From NCBI RefSeq assembly GCF_003325475.1, contig NZ_CP029495.1:372001-436000 (forward strand): a DNA stretch of 64,000 nucleotides, given 5' to 3'. Made by a program: the position numbers and the translations under genes. Shown here one piece after another: positions 43,868-55,479 of the stretch; within the stretch, counting starts at the first letter, position 1; every line of letters starts with the position of its first letter. Source of the DNA: Chromobacterium phragmitis. GTDB lineage: Bacteria > Pseudomonadota > Gammaproteobacteria > Burkholderiales > Chromobacteriaceae. The notes beneath the pieces are model-generated. The model was given only the letters and a program-made list of their open reading frames with translations, ran no database searches and was not told the DNA's origin.

Positions 43868-43948
43868 ATCGTTCTCCTTGCCTCAGACGGAAATGCCGTC
43901 TGCATTTACCCGCATAGGGTAAGCGAAGAACGCGGTCAAACCAACGAT

Positions 43949-45976
43949 TTAATCCACATATTGATATAAGGCCGCCGCAGGCTGCGCCAGGCGTTGCAGA
44001 AAGTCTCGGGCGGACAGCGCCGGACTATACAGAAAGCCCTGGTACTCCTGACAGCCTCGCTCGACCAGCCAAGCCAGCTGATCCTCGGTTTCCACGCCCT
44101 CCGCCACCATGTTCAGCCCCAACATCCGGCACAGGGTGGTGATCAGCTCCGCGATGGCCGGCTTGTCGTCCAGCGTGGCGATGAAGGAACGGTCTATCTT
44201 CAGCGAAGTCAGCGGGTAACGCTGCAGATACGCCAAATTGGAATAGCCGGTGCCGAAATCGTCCACCGCTATCCTCACGCCCAGCGCGCGCAGCGCCTGC
44301 AAGGTGCTCATGGTCTGCTCGTCGTGCCCCAGCAGCACGGATTCGGTGATTTCCAACTCCAGCCGGTCCGGCTGGCAGCCGCTGTCGGCCAGCAGTTGCT
44401 CGATCAGGGACGGCAGGCCGGGATCCACAAACTGGCAGGCGGACAGGTTCACCGAGACCAGCAAATCCAACCCGCTCTCGCGCCACTGCCGCTGCTGCCG
44501 CGCCGCCTGCGCCAGAATCTGCCGCCCCAGCTCCATCACCATGCCACAGTCCTCGCACAACGGGATGAAGCTGTCCGGCATCAGCAGGCCGCGCTGCGGA
44601 TGCCGCCAGCGCGCCAGCGCCTCGGCGCCGACCACTTTGCCGCTGCCGATATCGACCCGCGGCTGGAAGTAGGCGAGGAATTCGCCGGCATCCAGCCCGC
44701 GGCGAATATCGGTCTCCAGCGCCAGCTGCGCCTGGCTGCGCGCCTCCAGCGCCGGCGTGAAGAACATCAGATTGTTGCGCCCGGCATCCTTGGCGGCGTA
44801 CATGGCCAGATCGGCGTGGCGCATCATCTGCTCCAGGTCCAGCGCGCGCCCCTCGCACACGCTGACGCCTATCGACGCCGACACGCCCACATCCATTCCT
44901 TCCAGCCGCATCGGCACCGCCAGCGCCTGCAGGATGCGGCGGCCCAGCGTTTCGGCGCGTTCGGCCACTTGCGGCGCGCTCAGCATCACCAGAAACTCGT
45001 CGCCTCCCAGCCGCGCTGCTTTCTCGTCATGCCCCAGCAGGCCGACCAGCCGGCCCGCCATCCGGATCAGCAGCTCGTCGCCGCAGGCGTGGCCGAGCGA
45101 ATCGTTGACATTCTTGAAACGGTCCAGATCGATGAACATCAACGCCACCTGGCGGCCGTTGCGCAGCGCTTGCTGCAAGTGCGGCAGCAGTTCGCTGCGG
45201 ATGCCGTTGCGGTTCGGCAGGCCGGTCAGCACATCGTGGTTGGCCAGGAAGCTGGCGCGCGCCTCGGCGTGCTTCAGGTCGGTGATGTCCACCTCGCTGA
45301 CCAGCAGCGCATCCTGGCCAGTGACCGCGTCGCGGCAGGCGCGGGCCGCCACCTCATGCCAGCGCATACCCTCGCGGGTGTTGACCCGCGCCAGCAACCG
45401 CGCTTCGCCGCAGGCGGCCACGCCTTGACGCAGCTGTTGCCAATCGCTGTCGTGGACGAAATGCTGCCGCCAGTTCTCGCCCGAGGACGCCAACCACTCG
45501 CGCGCGGCCGGGTTGCGATATAGCGCGCGGCCGTCATCGTCGTACAGGGAGATCAGCACCGAGGTGTGCAACAGCGCTTCGGTGCTGCGCAGCGAGGCGG
45601 GGTCGGCGCTCAGGCTGTTCTGCGCCTCGCAAAACATCAGCATTCGGCCATTCACCCTTATGCCGCGGAATTTCACCTTCAACACGCAAGGTCGGCCGTT
45701 GGGATACAGCGTCCAGCTTTCGACGAAACTGGCGCCCTCGCGCTCGAAATCCTGCTGGTATTGGGCCAGCCTTTGCGAAACGGAGACCGACATGTCGCTC
45801 GCCATGTCTCTATCCTGCAGCTCGCGCAAGCTGCGCGCGCCCCACACCTGCAGCGCGGCCTCGTTGGCCCAGAACACCCGCTTGTGGTCGATGTCGAAAA
45901 TCCATACCGGCAGGCTCAAAGCCTCCAGCAGCTCCAGATTGCTCCCCTGCCAGGAGAGCACGCTTCTCATCGACAT
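43949..45976 (-). CDS. PAS-GGDEF-EAL cyclic-di-GMP protein
   Basis: A 675-residue c-di-GMP turnover protein. A PAS region (about 10-110) begins LELLEALSLPVWIFDIDHKR; a second PAS-like segment spans about 125-235. The GGDEF domain (about 245-405) has DVLTGLPNRNG and ARLGGDEFLVML, with the catalytic motif intact but no RxxD inhibitory site directly before it. The EAL domain (about 425-665) keeps GAEALARWRHP, the SVNLSACQF asparagine, EITESVL, DDFGTGYSNL, LKIDRSF and the late EGVET, so phosphodiesterase activity is expected. The ATG at 45976 is preferred over a TTG four codons upstream because that codon lies on top of AAAAGG. No transmembrane helix is seen. Confidence 0.9.
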   Translation of the reverse strand: MSMRSVLSWQGSNLELLEALSLPVWIFDIDHKRVFWANEAALQVWGARSLRELQDRDMASDMSVSVSQRLAQYQQDFEREGASFVESWTLYPNGRPCVLKVKFRGIRVNGRMLMFCEAQNSLSADPASLRSTEALLHTSVLISLYDDDGRALYRNPAAREWLASSGENWRQHFVHDSDWQQLRQGVAACGEARLLARVNTREGMRWHEVAARACRDAVTGQDALLVSEVDITDLKHAEARASFLANHDVLTGLPNRNGIRSELLPHLQQALRNGRQVALMFIDLDRFKNVNDSLGHACGDELLIRMAGRLVGLLGHDEKAARLGGDEFLVMLSAPQVAERAETLGRRILQALAVPMRLEGMDVGVSASIGVSVCEGRALDLEQMMRHADLAMYAAKDAGRNNLMFFTPALEARSQAQLALETDIRRGLDAGEFLAYFQPRVDIGSGKVVGAEALARWRHPQRGLLMPDSFIPLCEDCGMVMELGRQILAQAARQQRQWRESGLDLLVSVNLSACQFVDPGLPSLIEQLLADSGCQPDRLELEITESVLLGHDEQTMSTLQALRALGVRIAVDDFGTGYSNLAYLQRYPLTSLKIDRSFIATLDDKPAIAELITTLCRMLGLNMVAEGVETEDQLAWLVERGCQEYQGFLYSPALSARDFLQRLAQPAAALYQYVD

Positions 45977-46132
45977 GTCCGACGCCAACCTTTTATTTAT
46001 TCATCAAAAACTGCCGCGCGACTGCCATCGCGGGCGCTGGTCATTGTAGCAAACACGTCTCATTTCCTGACTCGTTTTTTGCGTTTGCCTATGATTGACT
46101 GCGATGAAGCGCCCCAGTTTGCTCCATGCAAT

Positions 46133-46157
46133 AAAAAACAGGGCCGCTGGCCCTGTT
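46133..46157 (-). terminator. Intrinsic terminator of TehB-like gene
   Basis: Nine-base arms (46137-46145 and 46149-46157) with a three-base loop and a T-run (46133-46138, minus strand) lie 20 bp past the gene's stop codon. Confidence 0.83.
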
Positions 46158-46176
46158 CCCAACTCGCCGCCCAGCG

Positions 46177-46806
46177 TCAATGCTTGCAGGCGAAAATCCT
46201 GGCCATGCTATGGTGGTGGGGGTAGCCATGGCTGAGGTCCAAAGCGAATTCCTCCTGGTAGGCGAGCGGCGTCAAGCCGTTAAACTGCTCGCGCAACTCT
46301 CCTGGCTGATAATAGTGGCGAATATAGGCCGCGGTCTCGCTGATCCCGCCCCCGGAGCCGCAGCAGCCCGGGTCGTCCACCATGAATACCGCAGCGAACA
46401 GATAGCCCCCAGGCGCCAGACCGGCCATCATCGCCTGCGCCAGCCGTTGCCCGGCGGCGGCATCCACATGGTCGAGCGCGGTATAGGCGATGATGATGTC
46501 GTAGCGCTGCGGCTCGATCTCCAGCTCGGTCAGGTTGACCACCTTGCCGCTGACATCCACTCGCCGCTGATCAGCCAGCTCGCCTAGCCGGGCGATCGCT
46601 TCGGGCGACTCGTCGATGCCGAACATCGAGTAACCGCGGCTCGCCAAATAGAACGCGTTGCGTCCCTGGCCGCAGGCCATGTCCAGCCCCCGCCCGCCTC
46701 CCTTGACATCGTATTTGTCGAGAAAGTACATCAGCGACAACGCCGGCCGATCTCCATAAAAGGAACCATTGCGGCGGTAAAAAGCATCAAAATTAGCGAC
46801 GCACAT
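46177..46806 (-). CDS. Class I methyltransferase, TehB-like
   Basis: A 209-residue SAM-dependent methyltransferase. FDAFYRRNGSFYGDRPALSL and GGGRGLDMACGQGRNAFYLA (motif I) resemble TehB-type and related methyltransferases. Motif II-like segments GKVVNLTELEIEPQRYDIII and AYTALDHVDAA follow. The substrate is uncertain; TehB detoxifies tellurite, but several paralogues do not. The ATG at 46806 is preferred because GGGG lies eight bases away; an upstream GTG is possible. It has an inverted repeat in its promoter region. Confidence 0.78.
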   Translation of the reverse strand: MCVANFDAFYRRNGSFYGDRPALSLMYFLDKYDVKGGGRGLDMACGQGRNAFYLASRGYSMFGIDESPEAIARLGELADQRRVDVSGKVVNLTELEIEPQRYDIIIAYTALDHVDAAAGQRLAQAMMAGLAPGGYLFAAVFMVDDPGCCGSGGGISETAAYIRHYYQPGELREQFNGLTPLAYQEEFALDLSHGYPHHHSMARIFACKH

Positions 46807-46911
46807 ATCATCCACCCCTGCTTCTTTCCTGCCCGAGACGCCGCCGCGCGCGCGGCGCGGCCACTAGCTACGTACTACCCCTTAGTGATAGTTCGCACAG
46901 AAACAGATGAC

Positions 46912-46934
46912 CACTTAGTTATGATTTCTAAGTG
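46912..46934. promoter_or_regulatory. Inverted repeat upstream of TehB-like gene
   Basis: CACTTAG and CTAAGTG are perfect inverted arms with a nine-base spacer, about 105-130 bp before the TehB-like start. The layout looks like an operator for a dimeric regulator. A TACGTA word recurs on both sides. Confidence 0.4.
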
Positions 46935-46959
46935 TTTGTACGTAAAAGTTCATGAAACA

Positions 46960-46995
46960 TAAAAAACCCCGGCAAACAACCGTCTGCCGGGGTTT
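46960..46995 (-). terminator. Intrinsic terminator of gcv operon
   Basis: Eleven-base arms (46964-46974 and 46985-46995) with a ten-base loop, and a U-run on the minus strand, lie 32 bp past the gcvP stop. Confidence 0.88.
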
Positions 46996-47026
46996 AAAAT
47001 GACGCGCGCAAGGACGCTGGGCGCGC

Positions 47027-49879
<2,853 letters not shown>

Positions 49880-49925
49880 GCTTGGGACTTCCTTCTTTGC
49901 GGCGGCCTGCGCGAGGCCGCGCCGG

Positions 49926-49962
49926 GAAAAACAACGCCCCGGCGTCTGGCGACGGCGGGGCG
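49926..49962 (-). terminator. Possible intrinsic terminator between gcvH and gcvP
   Basis: Seven-base arms (49935-49941 and 49956-49962) are followed by a T-rich tract on the minus strand (49926-49934). It would partially uncouple gcvP from gcvTH. Confidence 0.6.
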
Positions 49963-49971
49963 GTCAGGCGA

Positions 49972-50358
49972 TCAGGCGCCGATTTCCTTGGCGTAGGCGG
50001 CGGCGTCCATCAGCCCGTCAAGATCCGCGGCGTTGGCCGGCTTGATCTTGAAGAACCAGCCGTCGCCGTACGGCTCGTTATTGGCCAGATCCGGCGCGCT
50101 TTCCAGCTCGGCGTTCACTTCCAGCACTTCGCCGGCGATCGGACAGTAAACATCGGAAGCGGCCTTCACCGATTCCACCACGCCGGCCTGCTCATCCTTG
50201 GCCAGGGTCGCGCCCACTTTCGGCAGTTCGACGAAGACGATGTCGCCCAGCAGTTCCTGCGCGTGCGCGGTGATGCCCACGGTCACGGAGCCGTCGGCTT
50301 CCAGACGCAGCCACTCGTGGCTGTCGACATATTTCAGTTCGGCGGGAATGTTGCTCAT
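49972..50358 (-). CDS. gcvH: Glycine cleavage system H-protein
   Basis: A 128-residue lipoyl carrier protein shuttling the aminomethyl group between the P-, T- and L-proteins. The lipoylated lysine is in AGVVESVKAASDVYCPIAG, with the family start ELKYVDSHEWLRLEADGSVT and WFFKIKPAN near the end. It is 64 bp after gcvT on the same strand. Confidence 0.97.
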   Translation of the reverse strand: MSNIPAELKYVDSHEWLRLEADGSVTVGITAHAQELLGDIVFVELPKVGATLAKDEQAGVVESVKAASDVYCPIAGEVLEVNAELESAPDLANNEPYGDGWFFKIKPANAADLDGLMDAAAYAKEIGA

Positions 50359-50422
50359 CTTGAAGTTCTCCAGCTTTAGATCAGATCAATGGTGACGGCA
50401 GTCGCCCCGAGGCGTTGCCCGA

Positions 50423-51511
50423 TTATTCGAAAACTTTCTTGCCGTTGCGCACGAAGGGCATCCTCACCACGCGCACGTCGGTCAGCGCGCCGCGCAGGTC
50501 CACCTGGGCCGAGGCGCCGGTAGCGGCCGGCACGCGGGCGATGGCGATGGAATGCTTCAGCGTCGGCGAGAAGGTGCCGCTGGTGATCACGCCTTCGCCC
50601 ACGCCCTCCACCACCACCTTCAGGCCTTCGCGCAATACGCCGCGGCCTTCCAGCACCAGGCCCACCTGCTTCATCTTCACGCCGGCGGCCTTTTGCGCCT
50701 CCAGCGCCTCGCGGCCGTTGAACTTGCGCTCGGCCGGTTCCCAGGCGATGGTCCAGCCCATGCCGGCTTCCAGCGGCGACACGGTTTCGTCCATGTCGTG
50801 GCCGTACAGATTCATGCCGGCTTCCAGACGCAGCGTGTCGCGCGCGCCCAGGCCGATGGGCGATACGCCGGCATCTTGCAGTTGATTGAAGAAGGCGATG
50901 GCCTGATCGGCCGGAACCATGATTTCCAGCCCATCTTCGCCGGTGTAGCCGGTGCGGGCGTAGAACCACTCGCCCTGCGGCAGGCCCTGGAACACTTTGA
51001 GCGCGCGGATGGCGTCGGCCAGTTCCGGTCGGATGGAGCAAACCTTGTCTATGGCCTGGGGGCCCTGCACGGCCAGCATCGCCAGGTCGCGGCGCACGTT
51101 CAGCGCCACGTCGAAACCGGCCCTCTGGCTCTCCATCCAGGCCAGGTCTTTTTCGGTGGTGCCGGCGTTGACCACCATGCGGTAGCCATAGGAAGTGAGA
51201 TAGACGATGAGGTCGTCGACGACGGTGCCTTCCGGCGTCAACATGCCGGAATACAGCGCCTTGCCCTCGAAGCCGAGCTTGGACACGTCGTTGGCGATCA
51301 GTTTTTGCAGCCAGGCTTTGGCGTCGGGTCCGGTGATGTCGACCACCGTCATGTGGGACACGTCGAACATGCCCGCGTCGGTGCGGACGATCTCATGCTC
51401 TTTCAGCTGGGAACCGTAATGAATGGGCATTTCCCAACCGGCGAAATCGACCATCTTGGCGCCGGCGGCGAGGTGGGCTTCATACAGCGGAGTACGTTTC
51501 GGGGCCGTCAT
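50423..51511 (-). CDS. gcvT: Aminomethyltransferase, T-protein
   Basis: The T-protein transfers the aminomethyl carbon to tetrahydrofolate and releases ammonia. The 362-residue protein shows TPLYEAHLAAGAKMVDFAGW, MFDVSHMTVVDITGPDA (folate-binding region), and YTGEDGLEIMVPADQ. Start at 51511 is preceded by a leader with a tandem glycine riboswitch, so the operon is activated by glycine. Confidence 0.97.
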   Translation of the reverse strand: MTAPKRTPLYEAHLAAGAKMVDFAGWEMPIHYGSQLKEHEIVRTDAGMFDVSHMTVVDITGPDAKAWLQKLIANDVSKLGFEGKALYSGMLTPEGTVVDDLIVYLTSYGYRMVVNAGTTEKDLAWMESQRAGFDVALNVRRDLAMLAVQGPQAIDKVCSIRPELADAIRALKVFQGLPQGEWFYARTGYTGEDGLEIMVPADQAIAFFNQLQDAGVSPIGLGARDTLRLEAGMNLYGHDMDETVSPLEAGMGWTIAWEPAERKFNGREALEAQKAAGVKMKQVGLVLEGRGVLREGLKVVVEGVGEGVITSGTFSPTLKHSIAIARVPAATGASAQVDLRGALTDVRVVRMPFVRNGKKVFE

Positions 51512-51554
51512 GGCGCGGTTCCTTGCAGAATAGTGTGGATAGCCTCATCAACCA

Positions 51555-51746
51555 CACCCCTCTGTCCCTGCACCTGAGATTTTCCGGCCGGATAAGCCGT
51601 TAGCCCCTTCGGTGGGCATCGCGCGGACGCCGCTCTCCAGATTGCGCGAACCGGCTGCCGCCGGCCCGATGATACAGTCCTTTTGCCTGAGCGATTGCGG
51701 GTGCGCTTGCGCCTTCGGCGGCGGCCCAAGGCCGCTCTCTCCTGTA
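51555..51746 (-). ncRNA. Tandem glycine riboswitch
   Basis: In the gcvT leader, two glycine-aptamer units lie one after another on the minus strand. The first (about 51677-51746) has the GGAGAGAGCGGC start and CCGAAGGCGCAAGC core. The second (about 51555-51640) has GGAGAGCG, CCACCGAAGGGGCTAAC and ends near CAGGTGCAGGGACAGAGGGG. These are the conserved glycine riboswitch landmarks. It lies 44 bp before the gcvT ATG. Glycine binding is known to turn gcv genes on. Confidence 0.95.
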
Positions 51747-51888
51747 TGATCCGGCGATTATGGTGTCAATATCCGAGCCTTGGCAAGCCGAGTTTATTTC
51801 CAGATCAAAGCAATACGATAAATGTTTTTTTATGAAAAAAAACGCAAAAAATCATGTAATTTATTTTTCGAAAACCACCGGCATTTCC

Positions 51889-51924
51889 AAAAAAACAACG
51901 GCCGCCCACATGGATCAGGCAGCC
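51889..51924 (-). terminator. Intrinsic terminator of chitinase gene
   Basis: A seven-base stem (51900-51906 with 51918-51924, one G-U pair) is followed on the minus strand by a T-rich run from 51897 to 51889. It lies about 53 bp past the chitinase stop. The remaining 51747-51888 is AT-rich and probably holds the gcv promoter. Confidence 0.65.
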
Positions 51925-51976
51925 ACTGGAAGAGCGGGAGCGGCGTGTTCCGCCGCCCAACATCATAAAGCGCAGT

Positions 51977-53650
51977 TTAGCGCCGGGTAATGCTTTGCAA
52001 CTCCCTGGGCTCGGTTTCGCCGATATTGCGGAAGGCCTCTTTAACCTTTTCTGCGCCGGTGATGCCCGAAAAATAGAACGGAGCCATATCCACCACTTGC
52101 TGCTGCACCCGGCAACCCAGGCCTTCGCGCGCAGCGTTGGTCAGCAAGCCGCTATCGCCATCGCCAGTCCAGACAAACATGCCGCCTAGGCCCTTGGAGC
52201 GGGCATACTCGGCCTTGGCCTTCACCGACCGCGGCGTATCCAGCGACATGAATACCTGGCTTTGGCTGTTATACAGGAAATCCGCGTCCGCCACCGTGTC
52301 GGTATACAGCTGAAAACCATTGCGGCCGGTCTGATTTTCGAAGTCCATGTACTGGTACAGCACATCCGGCCATTCGGTGGTGCCAGACTCGAAACTACCC
52401 ACCGTGGTTTGATCCGGGTAGGGCTGATAACTGCCGCGCAACGGCGAAACGCCATCGATCCTGGCGCGTTGCGCGTTGCGGCTGTAGGCGGCATAGCCGA
52501 GGAAAATCTTTTTCGGCGCCACGCCCAGGCTCAGCAGGTAGTCCACAGCCTTCGTCGCGGAGTTCTGGCTGGCGTCGGAAGGATTGCCTCGCAAATTGGT
52601 GTGATGCGCCAGATGTTCGGCCCAAGGCGTGCCGAAAAAGTCGTAGCACATCACATTGAGGCCTTCCACCCCTGCCGCCAACAACGAAGGAATATCGGCC
52701 GCCGCCATCTTGGCCGGTTCGGCGTTGACCGCGATGCTCAAATGCATGGACGGCAAGTGCGCCTTGATTTCCCGGATCAGCGCCGCGAAATTGGGGGCGT
52801 CCTCTGGACCGAATTGATTACCCGGCGCGCCCGGCACGCCCGGATATTCCCAGTCGATGTCCAGATCGGTGAACATCGGGAAGGCATCGACAATGCGCTT
52901 CAGGCTAAGGGCAAGCACGGTGCGCAATGCCGGCTCCTTGGCGATGTGATGGAAGGCCTGGCTCATGGTCCAGCCGCCCAGGCTTAGCGATATCCGCAGA
53001 TCCGGCTTGCTCCGCTTCAGCTTGACCAAGGCGCCGAGCAGGCCTTGCGCCCGGTCAGGGTGGAACATGGCAATCGCGTCGTTGCTCACCCAGCTGTTGA
53101 AACCGCAGTTGATATAAGACAGCACATCGCCCCAACTGTCGGTGAAAGTGGCCTTGCCGCGTTGATTCGGCAAGTCGGCCGGGCCGCTGGCGATGCCGAA
53201 ATCGATGGCGGCTTTGTCTATCACCGGCTTCTTTTCCCCTTCGTCGCCGATGATGCCGGCGAAGCCGACCACGATCTTGTCGAATGGTCCCATGGCCTGC
53301 AGACGCATCGCATCGGTACCGCGCCCGCCGACCGAATAATTGACACTTGGATCGCCAGGGCCATTCCCATAGCGACTGTCGTATTGCGACCAGTCGGTAT
53401 AGTAGCAAGCCACTTGAAACTCATTGCTTTCGTACTTATTGAAAACGTTTTTCACCACCCGGCCCGGCGTATAGGAAAAAAGCTTATCTTCAACTGCCGC
53501 ATCAAAATGATTGACGGCATACGTCTTTTCCGCCGCGCCCAATCCCCACACCTGTCCATTCACAAGCGTGCCGGGATCAGATGAATATACCAGCGCGTCA
53601 TCTTTCACACCCCGCTTCAGCTGACCGTCATTAGGCATTTTGTTTCCCAT
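51977..53650 (-). CDS. GH18 chitinase without signal peptide
   Basis: A 557-residue glycoside hydrolase of family 18. The catalytic motif is FTDLDIDWEYPG (DxxDxDxE, Glu as proton donor), preceded by SLGGWTMSQAFHHI. VEGLNVMCYDFFGTPW supplies the downstream Tyr/Asp-containing strand, and GGMFVWTGDGDSGLL the barrel-end Trp. The best start (53650, AGGATG eight bases upstream) gives MGNKMPNDGQLKRGVKDDAL, and no hydrophobic signal peptide is seen, unlike most Chromobacterium secreted chitinases. An N-terminal extension of about 70 residues precedes the catalytic barrel. The gene is preceded by a candidate lux box. It may be released by an unconventional route or lysis. Confidence 0.9.
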   Translation of the reverse strand: MGNKMPNDGQLKRGVKDDALVYSSDPGTLVNGQVWGLGAAEKTYAVNHFDAAVEDKLFSYTPGRVVKNVFNKYESNEFQVACYYTDWSQYDSRYGNGPGDPSVNYSVGGRGTDAMRLQAMGPFDKIVVGFAGIIGDEGEKKPVIDKAAIDFGIASGPADLPNQRGKATFTDSWGDVLSYINCGFNSWVSNDAIAMFHPDRAQGLLGALVKLKRSKPDLRISLSLGGWTMSQAFHHIAKEPALRTVLALSLKRIVDAFPMFTDLDIDWEYPGVPGAPGNQFGPEDAPNFAALIREIKAHLPSMHLSIAVNAEPAKMAAADIPSLLAAGVEGLNVMCYDFFGTPWAEHLAHHTNLRGNPSDASQNSATKAVDYLLSLGVAPKKIFLGYAAYSRNAQRARIDGVSPLRGSYQPYPDQTTVGSFESGTTEWPDVLYQYMDFENQTGRNGFQLYTDTVADADFLYNSQSQVFMSLDTPRSVKAKAEYARSKGLGGMFVWTGDGDSGLLTNAAREGLGCRVQQQVVDMAPFYFSGITGAEKVKEAFRNIGETEPRELQSITRR

Positions 53651-53747
53651 ACAAGTCATCCTTTTCAGTACGATTTTAAAAGACCGACGAACTGCGAGGA
53701 GATGATAATGCCGCGCCCAATCCAATTAAATGCAAGGCTTGGCGAAA

Positions 53748-53763
53748 CTGACCCAAATGCCAG
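53748..53763. promoter_or_regulatory. Candidate CviR/LuxR-type operator (lux box)
   Basis: CTGACCCAAATGCCAG matches the published Chromobacterium CviR pattern CTGNCC-N4-GGNCAG at all but one defined position (T for G). It lies about 98 bp before the chitinase start. On the minus strand a TTTAAT (53725-53730) lies 17 bases past the box's right half, as expected for activation with the box overlapping -35. Confidence 0.6.
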
Positions 53764-53814
53764 AAATGCATGAATAAATCATTAAATCTTATAAAACCGA
53801 AAAATGACCAGGCA

Positions 53815-53843
53815 AAATAAAACGCGGCAAAACTTGCCGCGTT
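53815..53843 (-). terminator. Intrinsic terminator of APC permease gene
   Basis: Perfect ten-base arms (53821-53830 and 53834-53843) with a three-base loop are followed on the minus strand by TTATTTT. It lies 25 bp past the permease stop. Confidence 0.87.
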
Positions 53844-53867
53844 CGTTTCATTCCAAATCAGACACCA

Positions 53868-55196
53868 TCAATTCGCATGGCGTTCTTTTAGCTGCCAGAC
53901 ATAAATCGGCAAACCCAGCAACAATAGCAACATGCCCCACATAACAATATCGGCGCCAGAACCATACAAGGCCCACAAGGAATAAATAAAGCCAATGCCG
54001 GAGAAAAATCCAGGCGCGATGTAATCCTTGGGCGCGAACGCCTTGCCGCGCATCAACATGATGGCGATCAGCGCCATCGAGCAAAACGCATAAGGCAGCA
54101 GCGTAGTGGCGGTCGCCAGCAGGATGATGAACTCGAAGATCTTCACCCCGCTGTCGCCGCCGGCGTACTTCATCGCCATCAGAATGGTGACCAGCGCGCT
54201 GGATAGCACCAGGCCGAAGATGGGCACGCCGGCCGCGTTGCGCTGGTCGAAACGGCTGGGGAACAGGCCATCCTTGGCCGCGGCCGCCGGCACATGCGCC
54301 TGCATCAGGCTCCAGCCGTTGAGCGCGCCGAAGCAGGACACCACCGCGCCGAAGCCCACCAGCCAATAGCCCCAGTCGCCCCACATCAGCCGCGCCGCGT
54401 CGGCGAACGGCGCCTGAGAGGCGGCCAGCACATCGACCGGCATCAGCCCCATCAACGATACCGTGGACAGGATGTAGAGCACGGTGGCCAGCAGGGTGCC
54501 GATCACGGTGGCCCGCGGGATGGTCTTCTCCGGCTCCACCACGTCGCCGGCCGGCACCGACGCTGACTCCAGGCCGAGGAAGGCCCACAACGTCAGCGCC
54601 ATGGTGGCGGACAACGAGGACAGCAGCGGCTTGTTGTGCGGATTGAATGCCAGATTATCCGGCTGGAAATGGAAGAAACCGATGAAGGTAACCGCCGCCA
54701 GCGGCAACAGCTTCAGCAGCGTGGTCACCACCGCCACCACGCCGGAACTGCGCGCGCCGCGGCTATTGATCCAGGTGACGATCCAGATCAGGCCGATGGC
54801 GACGGCGCCAGCCAGCGGCTCGTTATGCCCCAATATCGGGAAGAACACCTGCATGTAGCTGGTGGCCGCCACCGCCAGCGCGGCGTTGCCCGCCCACAGC
54901 GCGATCCAGTAGCCCCAGGCGATCCAGAAGCCGGCGAAATCGCCGAAGCCCGCGTGGATGTACGCATACGGTCCGCCCTCTCGCGGCAGGATGGATGACA
55001 GGCGGGCGAATACCAGCGCCAGGCAGATGGCGCCGCAGGAGGTCAGCAGCCAGCCCAGCATCGACACACCGCCGAACGGAGCCAACGAAGCCGGCAGCAG
55101 GAAAACGCCGGAGCCTATCATATTGCCCACCACCAGGGCGGTGCACATCCAGACTCCGAGCGAGCCCTTCTTTTTAACGGAACTGTTTTCGTTCAA
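53868..55196 (-). CDS. APC-family amino acid permease
   Basis: A 442-residue transporter with about 12 membrane spans of the basic amino acid/polyamine antiporter branch. Motifs GVWMCTALVVGNMIGSGVFL (unwound TM1 GSG), EGGPYAYIHAGFGDFAGFWI and TLWAFLGLESASVPAGDVV with the conserved TM6 kink resemble AdiC/PotE-type exchangers. The exact substrate is not evident. A TTG start at 55196 is proposed: GGAGA lies eight bases ahead, and no good ATG is in frame nearby. The upstream 284-bp gap to gluQ holds AT-rich promoter-like DNA and a small symmetrical hairpin (about 55327-55345), nothing else. Confidence 0.85.
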   Translation of the reverse strand: MNENSSVKKKGSLGVWMCTALVVGNMIGSGVFLLPASLAPFGGVSMLGWLLTSCGAICLALVFARLSSILPREGGPYAYIHAGFGDFAGFWIAWGYWIALWAGNAALAVAATSYMQVFFPILGHNEPLAGAVAIGLIWIVTWINSRGARSSGVVAVVTTLLKLLPLAAVTFIGFFHFQPDNLAFNPHNKPLLSSLSATMALTLWAFLGLESASVPAGDVVEPEKTIPRATVIGTLLATVLYILSTVSLMGLMPVDVLAASQAPFADAARLMWGDWGYWLVGFGAVVSCFGALNGWSLMQAHVPAAAAKDGLFPSRFDQRNAAGVPIFGLVLSSALVTILMAMKYAGGDSGVKIFEFIILLATATTLLPYAFCSMALIAIMLMRGKAFAPKDYIAPGFFSGIGFIYSLWALYGSGADIVMWGMLLLLLGLPIYVWQLKERHAN

Positions 55197-55479
55197 ACCT
55201 GACTCTCCGTGGGAACGAAAGCATCGCGCGCCGGAGTGATCCCCCCCAGCGTCAGACATGCGAAAAAGGTCAAAACCGCATCGGCAGGCCTATGGGCCAT
55301 GGCTTCAAGATAGCTGAAGCCGGAACGCTCGGCTGCGTCGCAGCCGGATGCGGCCTGCCGCCGCGCCAAAAAAGGGCGCATTAAAACACAGTTTTGACGT
55401 AAAAACATGTCGCATTGACGATTTTTTCAGGAAAAAATCACACCCAAACAAATGCTTGCGTCATTTAATGGAAAAAGCG

